Below, in pieces: positions 24,612-33,900 of a stretch of 64,000 bases of DNA. Source of the stretch: Acidobacteriaceae bacterium. GTDB taxonomy: Bacteria; Acidobacteriota; Terriglobia; Bryobacterales; Bryobacteraceae. The notes beneath the pieces are model-generated. The model was given only the letters and a program-made list of their open reading frames with translations. It ran no database searches and was not told the DNA's origin. The position numbers were made by a program, and so were the translations under genes. Numbering within the stretch: the first letter of the stretch is position 1; every line of letters begins with the position of its first letter. The stretch is taken from the NCBI GenBank assembly GCA_019240475.1, contig JAFAYI010000033.1, positions 1 to 64,000 of the forward strand. The letters run 5' to 3'.

Positions 24612-25352
24612 CAGCACGTTATTTGGGAAGACTTGCAGGAACGGCTGCAGCTCCGCATCCGTGAAACCGGTCAGAATAAGCGTGCCGGCGGGGCGAGTAA
24701 CTCGCAAGAGATCGTCCAGGATGGAGAGCAGGACCGTGGCGTTGATGTTGGCGACGGTGATATCGGCGATGCCGGTCGCAAGGCAGTCAACCGTGCCGGC
24801 GACCAGCGCCGGTTCGAAGCTGTTCAAAGAAAAATTCTCACGCGCGACTGCGAGCGCATTCTCATCTGGATCGAGGCCGAGGCCGGCCGATGCACCGAGA
24901 CGCAACGCCGCGAGGCCTAGAATTCCCGATCCGGCGCCGATGTCCAGGACGACGGTTTCGGGGCGAACCAATTTTTCGAGCGCGAGCAGCGCCAGTTGGG
25001 TGCAGGGATGTTCTCCGGTGCCGCTGGCGAGGCCAGGGTTGTGAACGATGCGCTCGCGGCCGGGCGGGGTCTGCGCATCGCTCCAGACCGGCGCTAGAAA
25101 GAATCGGTTGCCGATCAAGCGCGGGGGCCACGCGTCGTAGGTGTGCTCGATCCAATCGGTAGCGGGCGCTCGTTTCCACTCGGGTGAGTAAGAGGCGAAG
25201 CGCTCCAGCAACTCGGCCTGTTGCTCATCCTCTTCGAAAGAGGCGATGAGGCCGGCGCCGGTTTCCTGAATGCCGGCGACGCCGCGCTCCCACAGTTCGG
25301 CCGATAACCTGTCGACCTCCTCCGAGGAGCAGGCGAGCAGCAGCAGATACAT
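24567..25352 (-). CDS. prmA: Ribosomal protein L11 methyltransferase
   Basis: The 261-residue enzyme has the PrmA layout: a small N-terminal substrate-recognition domain and a class I methyltransferase domain with SAM motif VLDIGAGSGILGLAAL and a later NINATVLLSIL segment, the PrmA counterpart of the NPPY-like loop. It trimethylates ribosomal protein L11. It is the last gene of a minus-strand run (glycosyltransferase, asnB, DinB protein, prmA), 9 bases after the DinB gene. Its 3' end overlaps the convergent PEP-CTERM gene by 45 bases. Confidence 0.92.
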   Translation of the reverse strand: MYLLLLACSSEEVDRLSAELWERGVAGIQETGAGLIASFEEDEQQAELLERFASYSPEWKRAPATDWIEHTYDAWPPRLIGNRFFLAPVWSDAQTPPGRERIVHNPGLASGTGEHPCTQLALLALEKLVRPETVVLDIGAGSGILGLAALRLGASAGLGLDPDENALAVARENFSLNSFEPALVAGTVDCLATGIADITVANINATVLLSILDDLLRVTRPAGTLILTGFTDAELQPFLQVFPNNVLSSLNEWRCVAARLS

Positions 25353-25361
25353 TTGGAGTAA

Positions 25362-25853
25362 TTAACCAACAGGCTTCTGGCGCGAGGCTTTGTATTCAGC
25401 GCGCACGCTTCTGATTTGGACGGCGTGCTTTTCCGCATGTTCGGCGAACAGGCGAAGGAGGTCCAGGAGAGACATGACGCCGCGGCTCGGGTGAGTGCCG
25501 GCGCGCGCGAAGATTTCGGCTGGAAGCTCCTTTAGAAGGTCATAATTTTCGGCGCGAAGCTGGCGCATGGTGTCGAGCGATTGAGAGGGTTTGCGCTTCT
25601 GGTAGTTGGTTCGCTCCGCCCAGGCATTCTGATTGAAGGAGACGAGCGTGGGATTATCTTCCGATATGACTTGGCGCAGGCGCACGACATTGGCCGATTC
25701 GGCGTCGGCAAGATGCGCGACTATCTGCCGCACGCTCCACTTATCGGGCGCCGGTTTGAAGTCAAGCTCGGGGCCGGCGGCGCCGGTGATAGCTACGGCA
25801 ACCAATTCGGCGCCGCGTCGAAATCGCTCGAGTAATTCAGGTATGTCACTCAT
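25362..25853 (-). CDS. DinB-family protein
   Basis: The 163-residue product is a DinB-superfamily four-helix bundle. The first metal-ligand His lies in RQIVAHLADAE and further His residues in LRLFAEHAEKHAVQI. The motif KWSVRQIVAHL matches the core of this family, whose known members are thiol-dependent transferases or hydrolases; the substrate here is unknown. It is only distantly similar to the DinB gene at 2.5 kb. It starts 3 bases after asnB and ends 9 bases before prmA, so it is part of one transcript. Confidence 0.83.
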   Translation of the reverse strand: MSDIPELLERFRRGAELVAVAITGAAGPELDFKPAPDKWSVRQIVAHLADAESANVVRLRQVISEDNPTLVSFNQNAWAERTNYQKRKPSQSLDTMRQLRAENYDLLKELPAEIFARAGTHPSRGVMSLLDLLRLFAEHAEKHAVQIRSVRAEYKASRQKPVG

Positions 25854-25856
25854 AAG

Positions 25857-27779
25857 TTAGTCGCCGGCTGAGGCAGCAAGAGGCGCGTTGGCCGGATAAG
25901 CAGGGCTTTGGGATGTCTCGATGTTCCAGCGTCGAATCCAGAGGTGAAGAGTTAGAAGCCCCCAGAGATGATACCCGAGATTCGCGCGGCGAGTAAGATG
26001 GCGGTCTATTAGCGCGCCGATCGCCTGCGGAGAAAAGAGGCCGGCCCGGCGCACGGAATCCGCGCCGAGCGCATCGAGAAGCAAGGGGCGCAGGGGTCCT
26101 CGCAGCCACTCGTGAGCCGGTATGTCGAGGCCTTCCTTGCGCCGCTCAAGGATGGCGGGCGGCAGTTTTCGGCGAACGAGCTCTCGCAAGACGTGTTTGG
26201 TGGTTCGACCGTTGATCTTAAGCGTCGCGGGCAATTTGGCAGCGAACTCCACCACGCGATGATCCAAGAAAGGCGGCCGGACTTCGAGCGAATGCGCCAT
26301 GCTCATGCGATCGCATTTGTAAAGTATGTCGTCGGGCAGATAGTAATTCTGGTCGATGAAGAGATAGCGGTTGAGGATGTCGGAAGAGGGAGGCGCGCCG
26401 GGAAGCGCTGCGCATAAAGCGCTGAGAGGCTGGCCATCGTGCCCGCCGCCCAGCGCCCGTTGTTCTTGACGAGAAAAGGCGCCGTTCCAATAAAAATGGG
26501 CGTCGTCGGGAGAAAGCAGCGCGCCTGCGAGGAAGCGCTTCAACTTATACTCGAACGCAATCTTGTCGTCGGAAACCGGCAGGCGGTCGACGAGGTTGAG
26601 AGCCGCGCGAAGCCAGGGGCGCGGCAACCGGCGAGCGTAGCCGGCATAGCGATCGGCCAGGTAGGTCTGATATCCGCCGAAGATCTCGTCGGCGCCCTCG
26701 CCGCTCAAGGCGACTGTTACATGGCGCGCGGTCATCTGGGAAAGGAACCAGACGGGCAGCGCGCCCGCATCGGCGCTCGGCTCGTCCGAATACCAGGCGA
26801 TGTTGTGAATCGCGGCTTCGAGATCGAGATCGCGGTGCAGGTCGAACTCGCAGTGTTGGGTGTTGTAGCGCTCGGCTAAAGGGCGGAAGTATTTACTTTC
26901 GTCGAAACGCTTTCCCGCGAAAGAAATCGAAAAAGTCTGCAGCTTGCGGGGCGTGGCCTGCGCCGCGTAGTGGAGGATCGTGGAAGAATCCAATCCGCCG
27001 CTTGCCCAGATTCCGAGGGGGACGTCTGAAATCAAGTGTTCGGAGATGGAGTTACTAAGTAGCCGATCGAGCTCGGAGCAGGCTTCTTCGAGGCCGATGT
27101 CTTCGGGGTGGAAGCGATTGCTCCAGTAAGCGCCGGTTTCGACGCGGCCCTTCGAGCAGGCGAGCCAAGCGCCGGCGCCGAGCTTTAGAATGCCTTGGAC
27201 GAGCGTGTAGGGGCTTGGGACATAATTGAGCGATAGATAGTAACCGAGAGCGGTTTCCGATATGCGCCGGGGAATGGCGGGATGTTCGAAGATCGCCTTC
27301 AACTCGGAGGCGAAGTGAATGTCTGAGCCGCGGACCGCGTAATAGAGCGGCTTGATGCCGAGACGGTCGCGAGCGAGGACCAGCCTCTGAGCGGATTGCT
27401 GCCAGTACGCAACCGCGAACATACCGCGAAAACGCCGGAAGCAATCGACATCCCACTCGACGAACGCGCGCAGAGCAACTTCCGTATCGCAGTGCGACTG
27501 GAATCGATGGCCCAGGGCCTCGAGCTCGCGGCGCAGCTCAGCATGATTGTAGATTTCGCCATTGAAGGAGACGGCGCAGCCGCCATCCTCCGTTCGCATC
27601 GGCTGGTCGCCGCCTTCGAGGTCGATGATTTTGAGTCGAACGGCGCCAAGAGAGACGTCGGGAGATTCGAAACTTCCCTGCTGATCGGGACCGCGATGGC
27701 GCAGGCGCTCAATAGAGCGTTGCAGCACGCCGGCTGGCGCTCGACGGCCGAAATGAGTGAACCCTGCTATTCCGCACAC
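25857..27779 (-). CDS. asnB: Glutamine-hydrolysing asparagine synthase family protein
   Basis: The 640-residue protein begins MCGIAGF, placing the catalytic Cys2 of the class II glutamine amidotransferase domain at the N-terminus after Met removal. RLRHRGPD and SFNGEIYNHAELR complete this domain (to about 210). The synthetase domain follows with the ATP pyrophosphatase loop (WASGGLDSST) and VALSGEGADEIFGGY. It makes asparagine, or amidates a related carboxylate, from glutamine and ATP. It lies between a lipid-type glycosyltransferase and a DinB gene, so a role in envelope polymer or lipid modification is also possible. Many acidobacterial AsnB-like enzymes occur in polysaccharide loci. Confidence 0.92.
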   Translation of the reverse strand: MCGIAGFTHFGRRAPAGVLQRSIERLRHRGPDQQGSFESPDVSLGAVRLKIIDLEGGDQPMRTEDGGCAVSFNGEIYNHAELRRELEALGHRFQSHCDTEVALRAFVEWDVDCFRRFRGMFAVAYWQQSAQRLVLARDRLGIKPLYYAVRGSDIHFASELKAIFEHPAIPRRISETALGYYLSLNYVPSPYTLVQGILKLGAGAWLACSKGRVETGAYWSNRFHPEDIGLEEACSELDRLLSNSISEHLISDVPLGIWASGGLDSSTILHYAAQATPRKLQTFSISFAGKRFDESKYFRPLAERYNTQHCEFDLHRDLDLEAAIHNIAWYSDEPSADAGALPVWFLSQMTARHVTVALSGEGADEIFGGYQTYLADRYAGYARRLPRPWLRAALNLVDRLPVSDDKIAFEYKLKRFLAGALLSPDDAHFYWNGAFSRQEQRALGGGHDGQPLSALCAALPGAPPSSDILNRYLFIDQNYYLPDDILYKCDRMSMAHSLEVRPPFLDHRVVEFAAKLPATLKINGRTTKHVLRELVRRKLPPAILERRKEGLDIPAHEWLRGPLRPLLLDALGADSVRRAGLFSPQAIGALIDRHLTRRANLGYHLWGLLTLHLWIRRWNIETSQSPAYPANAPLAASAGD

Positions 27780-27836
27780 AGTGTCTTTTATAGGGGCTAC
27801 GCTCGTTGCCGTAAGCCCGGCCCTACTTATAGTGTC

Positions 27837-28988
27837 TCAGGCGGCCGCGTGAAGGGCCAATATGCGGGCGAGTATAGGGGGCACTTCGTAAACGGCGCGA
27901 TTGTTCGTGTGTCGAATGGCGCAGCGCATCTCCTCCAGGCGGTTTCCGGAAAGGAGTTGGGCTACTTCTCGCTCGACGCGTTGAAAATTCGGAAGGACGA
28001 CGCCAAATCCATGCTCGCGAATCCAATCGGCATTGAAGCGCTCCTGAGGCAATGTCCAGGCATTCTTTTCGACGATGACCGGCAGGCCCATTTTCAGGGC
28101 TTCGGAGATGCTGCCGGGGCCAGGCTTGCCGATAAAGAAGTCGGAAAGGCGCATATAGCGAGGAATCTCCTTGGTAAAGCCTTCGACAAAGAGACGGTTA
28201 TGGGTCCGCAGATTTTTGAGGCGCTTGAACAGTTGAGCATTCTTGCCGCAGACCAGAATGAGCTGCAGTTTGCGAGAGCTATTGCCGAGCCGCCTGGCGA
28301 TCGGCAACATGGCCGAGGAACCTTCGCCGCCGAACAACACGAGGCCGGTGGGCAGATCGGGATCGAGGCCTAGCTTCACGCGCTCCTCCGCGATGTTGCA
28401 GGCGGATTGCTCATAAAATTTCGGCCGGAGGATCATGCCGCTCACGCGGAAGACGCGGGATTCCGGATGCCCCATGCCGAGCGCCTGTTCAAAAGCCCGC
28501 TCGGTTCCGCAGACGAAGTATTGGGGCTGATTTTCCATCCAAAAGTGCGGCGGGTAATCGGCCAGGTCAGTGAGGACGGTGACCATGGGCGTTCCCGGCC
28601 ATGCCCGAGCGAGACCTTCAAACAGCGCCCGATTCAAGTTCGGCACGAGCGACACAACCATGTCGGGCTTGTGGCCGCGCCAATACGCGCCGAGCAGCCG
28701 AACCGCGGCCGGATGATAGACCCGCATGATGGCTTGCATGATGGGCAGCAGGTACGCGGAACCTAAGGTCCATCCTTTGGCGAGCAGCAGATTATAGATG
28801 TCCTGGAGCCGAATACGCGTGATCTTGCGGAAGATGTCGAGCGAATCGAGAACCTCCTGCAGGTTGACCAGGCGGACATTCCATTCGTAGCCTTCGGCCG
28901 CTATGAGGGCCTGAAGAGCGAGAGCGGCGCTGCGATGACCGCCGCCCGCATCGAAATACACAAAATCAAGAGTTGGTTTGGAGAGCAA
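27837..28988 (-). CDS. MGDG-synthase/MurG-like glycosyltransferase (GT28)
   Basis: The 383-residue protein has the GT-B layout of monogalactosyldiacylglycerol synthases and MurG: an N-terminal acceptor domain (DFVYFDAGGGHRSAALAL, then the MGDG-type helices) and a C-terminal nucleotide-sugar domain with LVLFGGEGSSAM and the GKPGPGSISEALKMGLPVIV loop. It probably transfers a hexose from UDP-sugar to diacylglycerol or another lipid at the inner face of the membrane. The start is TTG 28988, after an in-frame stop 9 bases upstream. It is divergent from a PAP2 phosphatase, which could make the diacylglycerol acceptor. That link is inference. Confidence 0.85.
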   Translation of the reverse strand: MLSKPTLDFVYFDAGGGHRSAALALQALIAAEGYEWNVRLVNLQEVLDSLDIFRKITRIRLQDIYNLLLAKGWTLGSAYLLPIMQAIMRVYHPAAVRLLGAYWRGHKPDMVVSLVPNLNRALFEGLARAWPGTPMVTVLTDLADYPPHFWMENQPQYFVCGTERAFEQALGMGHPESRVFRVSGMILRPKFYEQSACNIAEERVKLGLDPDLPTGLVLFGGEGSSAMLPIARRLGNSSRKLQLILVCGKNAQLFKRLKNLRTHNRLFVEGFTKEIPRYMRLSDFFIGKPGPGSISEALKMGLPVIVEKNAWTLPQERFNADWIREHGFGVVLPNFQRVEREVAQLLSGNRLEEMRCAIRHTNNRAVYEVPPILARILALHAAA

Positions 28989-29131
28989 TCCCGGTGCTTA
29001 CCTTACTTTACGATTGTGGTTCTTTTCCGGCGCTGAGGTTACGCAAATATGGCGGGTTTCACTCATGTTTTGTGCAATCGTCACGCCATTGTAACCACTC
29101 TCCTCTTAAAAAGGAGGCAGAGAGGAAACCC

Positions 29132-29176
29132 ATGCAGAATCCTTTACACTGGTTTCCAAGGGGGGCGTCCGGATGA
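29132..29176 (+). CDS. 14-codon leader peptide coupled to the PAP2 gene
   Basis: ATG 29132 opens a 14-codon frame (MQNPLHWFPRGASG) whose TGA at 29174-29176 overlaps the ATG of the phosphatase gene (29173). Purine-rich AGAGG lies just upstream of the ATG, and a strong AAGGAGG lies further up, 14-20 bases away. The overlap would allow translation coupling. The codon content shows no run typical of amino-acid attenuation. It could also be chance in a 184-base leader. Confidence 0.4.
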   Translation: MQNPLHWFPRGASG

Positions 29177-29709
29177 CAGCCCACCATAGCATGCTTCAGT
29201 TTATTGCGACGGGCGACCACAAACTGATGCGAGTGGTTAACAAGTGGCCGGCGCCGAAATGGGTTCGCTTGTCCGCGATTACGGCGACGCGCGCGGGAGA
29301 CGGGTGGCTGTGGTATCTGACGGGGTTGATCCTTCTGCTGTTTGGCGGAAGCGACCGGTTTGCGGCGATTGCAGGCGCGGGTTCGGCGGCCGTGGCGGGA
29401 ATCGGCATCTTCATTTTGGTCAAGAAGCTTTCGGGCCGGAAACGGCCGTGCGAATTTGAGCCGCACTGTTGGGCGCGGCTGCTGCCGCCGGACAAGTTCT
29501 CGTTTCCATCCGGGCACACCATAACCGCGTTCGCGGTTGCGATCGGGCTGGGCGAATTTTATCCGGCGCTATTGCCGATTCTTGTGTTCTGCGCGGTGGC
29601 CATCGCGATTTCCCGCATTCTGCTAGGAATGCATTTTTTGAGCGATGTGCTCGCGGGGGCGGCGTTGGGCATCGGACTGGCGTTCAGCGGACACGCGCTG
29701 TTCGCCTAA
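29173..29709 (+). CDS. PAP2-family membrane lipid phosphatase
   Basis: The 178-residue membrane protein has all three PAP2 signature motifs: KKLSGRKRP, FPSGH and SRILLGMHFLSD, whose two His residues are the catalytic pair. About five hydrophobic segments surround them. It should remove phosphate from a lipid substrate such as phosphatidate, phosphatidylglycerophosphate or undecaprenyl diphosphate, on the periplasmic face. AAGGGGGG 7 bases before ATG 29173 can serve as ribosome binding site; ATG 29191 is an alternative. The divergent neighbour is a glycolipid-type glycosyltransferase, which favours a role in lipid metabolism. Confidence 0.9.
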   Translation: MTAHHSMLQFIATGDHKLMRVVNKWPAPKWVRLSAITATRAGDGWLWYLTGLILLLFGGSDRFAAIAGAGSAAVAGIGIFILVKKLSGRKRPCEFEPHCWARLLPPDKFSFPSGHTITAFAVAIGLGEFYPALLPILVFCAVAIAISRILLGMHFLSDVLAGAALGIGLAFSGHALFA

Positions 29710-29716
29710 GGCGCGG

Positions 29717-30910
29717 CTAGGGGAGATCCGCATCCGGCTGCTCGGGCTTGGCCGGGGCAAGCCGCATCTGCTGATAGATTTCGCTGAGGCGACTTTTCAT
29801 CTTCTTCAACTTTTCGAATTCGGCGAGCTCGCGGCGGGAGTCTTCGGCGCGGCCCAATTCGCGATAGAGAACCCCGAGGCGATAGTGCGTCGCTGCGTCG
29901 AAGGGTTCGAGCTGGGCGGCGCGCTCCAGAGGAGGCTCGGCCTTCGCAGGCTCATGCAGCGCCATCAGCACTTTGGCCATTCCGAGGTTGGCTGAAGGAT
30001 CGCTGGGCTGCATTTCGAGGGCGCGGGCATAGTAGGCCTGGGCAGCTTTCGGGTCCGACCGGCGCAGGGCGATATCGCCCAAGCGGCATTCGGATTTCTC
30101 ATCGAAAGGATTGCCGGCGAGCGCGGACTTGTATTCGGTTTCCGCTTCGGCCTGGGCGGCGGAGGAGGACTGGGTGAAGAGCATTTCCGCGAGCTCGTAA
30201 TGGATGTCGGCGCGATGGGGATCGATCTTGAGGGCTGCGCGATAGTTCGCGATGGCTGCTTCGTCCTTGGCTTGGCGGGCGAGCTCATGCGCCATGAGCT
30301 GATGCATGCGGGCGGAATCGGGCGCGGTCAGCGCGAGGGCGAGCGTGGTTTCGTCCGAAAGTTCCGAATATATGCGATGCGCCGCATAGAGGACATCGAC
30401 GTCGGCAGGCTCAGCCTGACGCAGAACGTTGACCACCTCCGCGGCCTTGCCTAGATCTCCGAGCGCGTAATCGATTTCGATCAGCTCCAAGCCCGCCTCA
30501 TGCCGAAGTTTTTGTTCTTCGATATGCGGGAAGGCGGCTGCGAGATCGCCCTGCGCTTGAGCGTTCTGCCCCGTGCGCTTCTCGCTCATGCCGAGGAGAG
30601 CGCGCAGCTTCCAGAGGCTGGGATTGGCTTCGAGCGCGAGACGCAGGTCCGGGGCTGCCTTGGCGTATTGATTCTGGAAATATTCGAGGACGCCGAGGTT
30701 CGCGCGAGCGTCGAGATTGCCGGGATTCATCGCAAGAATGGCCTGGAATTCGGCGATGGCCAGGTCGGGCCGCTTGTTTTGAAGGTCCTGCTGTGCCTGC
30801 CGGGCGTGCGCGGCCTGGTCCTCTTGCGCGAAGGTCAAGGCGCAGAAGAATGATGCGGTCGCAATGGCGCCCACCATCGCGGCCTTGATCTCAATTCCCC
30901 GCAGGTTCAT
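29717..30910 (-). CDS. Exported TPR-repeat protein
   Basis: The 397-residue product starts with a signal peptide (GAIATASFFCALTFA) and consists almost entirely of tetratricopeptide repeats, about nine units with spacing near 34 (for example PDLAIAEFQAILAMNPGNLDARANLG and DEAAIANYRAALKIDPHRADIHYEL). The C-terminus is a charged helix and a Pro tail. TPR arrays bind other proteins, and nothing catalytic is present. It follows the TonB-dependent receptor gene by 36 bases on the same strand and may be co-transcribed with it. The partner is unknown. Confidence 0.88.
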   Translation of the reverse strand: MNLRGIEIKAAMVGAIATASFFCALTFAQEDQAAHARQAQQDLQNKRPDLAIAEFQAILAMNPGNLDARANLGVLEYFQNQYAKAAPDLRLALEANPSLWKLRALLGMSEKRTGQNAQAQGDLAAAFPHIEEQKLRHEAGLELIEIDYALGDLGKAAEVVNVLRQAEPADVDVLYAAHRIYSELSDETTLALALTAPDSARMHQLMAHELARQAKDEAAIANYRAALKIDPHRADIHYELAEMLFTQSSSAAQAEAETEYKSALAGNPFDEKSECRLGDIALRRSDPKAAQAYYARALEMQPSDPSANLGMAKVLMALHEPAKAEPPLERAAQLEPFDAATHYRLGVLYRELGRAEDSRRELAEFEKLKKMKSRLSEIYQQMRLAPAKPEQPDADLP

Positions 30911-30946
30911 GGGGACAGTGTACGGAATCGCGAGCGGGCGCGCGAC

Positions 30947-33900
30947 TCAGAACGAGATGCGCGCGCCTAGCTGGATGATGCGCTGGCCAAAGCTGTTGTT
31001 GGTGGTGTTGTAGTTGCCGGTGGTGCTGGTGATGATGCCGGCCCCGCTGGTTCCCAAACTGTTGCCTGGCGCCGAGAAGTTCGGGTGGTTGAGGCCGTTC
31101 AAAGCGTCGAAGCGAATCTGAAGATTGCCGGTTTCGTGCGGCAGCGGGAAGTGGAAGTTCTTGCCGAGCGAGAAATCGACATCTTCGATTCCAGGACCCC
31201 AAAGAATATTGCGGCCGGCGTTGCCGAAAGTGCCAGGGGTGGGAACGGCCCAGGCCGGGTTCGTGCAGCCGGTGGGATAAGTGCTGCCGTCTTGAAGAAC
31301 GGTGCAGGTATTGAACCAGTTACCTACAGAAGGATTGGCAATATGGGGGTTGCCGATCAAGTTCGGATACCAACTCCCAGACAGAGCGCCGCTGTTGTCA
31401 TTCGTGCCAACGAGGGGCGTAAATGGGGAACCGGATTCGAATACAAATGTAGTGGCGATTTGCCATCCACCGAAGACGGCATCGAGGAAGTAGTTGCTAT
31501 TCATCCACTGGCGGCCTTTGCCGAAGGGCAGGTCGTATACTAAGTCGCCCTTGAACATCTGAGGTATGTCGAAGTTAGAGAGCGAATAGTTGAGAGCCGG
31601 GTTATAGGCGTCTTGCCATAGCTGCCCCCCGTCGCGACTGCCCCAACCGGAGGAGTCCTGATCGTCCAGCATCTTCGACCAGGTGTAATTTACGTCGAAC
31701 TGTAAGCCGTGGGTAAAGCTCTTCTTAAAGGTGAGCTGCAGGGAATCGTAATTGGAGATGCCGTCGTAAGCGTTGCCGCCGATAGTGGTGAATTGCGGGA
31801 ACGGCCGAAGATTCTGCGCATTGCCGGGATTGGCGACGCTCTGCATCAATAGATTGGCGGGCACCTGGTTCGGGTCGTTCGGGAACGACAGATTGGTTCC
31901 GTGATTTCCGACGTACGCCGCCTGCGCCATCATGCCGCCGCCGAACTGATGCTCAATGCTGAAGGACCACTGATAGGTGCGCAGCATGGGCGTATTGCGC
32001 GGATAGTAGGGAGGTCCTTGACCGTTGAAGGACGCCGGATTGGTGTTCGGTCCTGTATAATTCAGGTCTCCGTAAGTGGCTTGCGAGAGCGTGAAGACCG
32101 GGTGGATCTGGTCGGTTGAAGTGAGGCTGCCGTGACTGTTGGTTCCTAAGCCTTCAGAGCCGCCCGAGTAAGTGTCGAGGCTCCAGGGCCCATCGTAGAT
32201 GCCGAACCCTCCGCGCACGACCCAGTTCGGGTGCATGGACCAGGCAAAGCCCACGCGAGGAAGAAAGATATCGTAAATCGTATTTTCCAAATTGGTTCGA
32301 TTGTCTTGTCCGCCGAACCACATGGCGCCCGGAGTATTAGTAACCGGATTAATTAGTGTAGGATCGAAATCGCCGATACGGTTATCGATCTCATGCCAGC
32401 CCTGCTGGATCTGGTAACGCAGGCCGAGATTTACTGTTAAGGTGGGAGTTACCTTGAAATCGTCCTGGATGAAGAACTGCGGAATCTTTTCGCGGAAGCC
32501 GACTATGGGAGTGTTGCTGGCGCTCCAACTGGCCACCTGTCCTAGCAGGAAATCGGCGTAGCCCAAGCCGCCGCTGCCATTGGGAGCAGCCTGGGTAAAT
32601 GCGCCGCTGAATAGGAATGTGCCGGCGTTGATGTTACCCCACGGAGTGGAATTATCCTGATAGGCCAGAATCTCGCCGCCGAATTTCAGGATGTGGCGGC
32701 CGCGGATCAGGGTGACGACATCGGAGGTATCGAAACCGTTCTCGACATAGATGGCGTTGGTGGAGGGGCCGATCCAGGTCGTGCCGGGCGTGCCGTCGAA
32801 TTGCAGGCTGGGTGGAAGATTCGCTACCGGATAAGTCCAGCCGAGGTTTTGAGGATAGTTCTTATTCAAGCTGAGCGGCTCAAACCAATTACCCTGGCGA
32901 GTAAAACCGTAGCGGAATTCGTTGACGGTGTTGGGGCTGATGGTGTGCACGTCGGAGATTTGCGCATTGTAGCGATCGACGTCGCCCGATTGATTGCCGA
33001 TCGGGTAGGCCTGCGGATAAAAAGCCGGGTTGTCGCTTTGGGTAATTGAGAACGTTATGCGGTTCTTGTCGGAGAGGTTGTAATCGAGGCGTCCGAACCA
33101 TTTCAGGAAGGGATCGGGAGATTCCAGCGTGCCGACCCAATTATTGGAATAGCCGGACTGATTCGGCGCCGGGAATAGTGACTGAAACTTGAGCGCCAGG
33201 GGATCCAGCATACTAGTCGGAATCGTATTATTCGGAAACGGAATGCGGCCTCCATGGGGACCTAGGCCCAGGGTGTTGGGCTCATAGATGATGGGGAACT
33301 CCGCGAGGTTCGAGAAGTTCCCGACGCGCATGTCGGCGGTGGGGAAAGTATTGGTGTAAACGCCTGAGGAGTTATTGATCGTCTTATCGACGTTGAAAAA
33401 GAAGAAGAATTTGTTTTTGAGTATGGGGCCGCCGACGGCGCCGCCAAAGTTATCGAAACGCTCGAAGGGAACCGTTGCCGAAAAAAAGTTGCGGGCGTTC
33501 AGGGCGTCGTTCTGAAAGTACTCGTAGGCGGAGCCGTGCCACTGGTTGGTGCCGCCCTTGCTGATTTGATTGAATACCGCCCCGCCGACTCCATATTCAG
33601 CCGAGAATGTGGAGGTGTTCATCTGCACCTCAGCCACATCTTCGAACACCATTTGGTCGAAGTTGGCGCTGTGAGGCAGCATCACGTTGGCGCCATCGGC
33701 GAGGAAATTGTTGTAATACGGTAGGTTTCCGTTGACCGCAACGCCGGTGCCCGACCCCGCCGCGCCGGGGAGCAGCTTGGTGAAGTTCGACCAGCTCTGA
33801 TCGACGTTCGGCAGCGTCTGCATGGTTTGAGCGTCGAGCGTGGTCGATTGTTCTCCGTTTTCTGTCTGAAGCAGCGGCGCTTCGCCGGTCACGCTTACCT

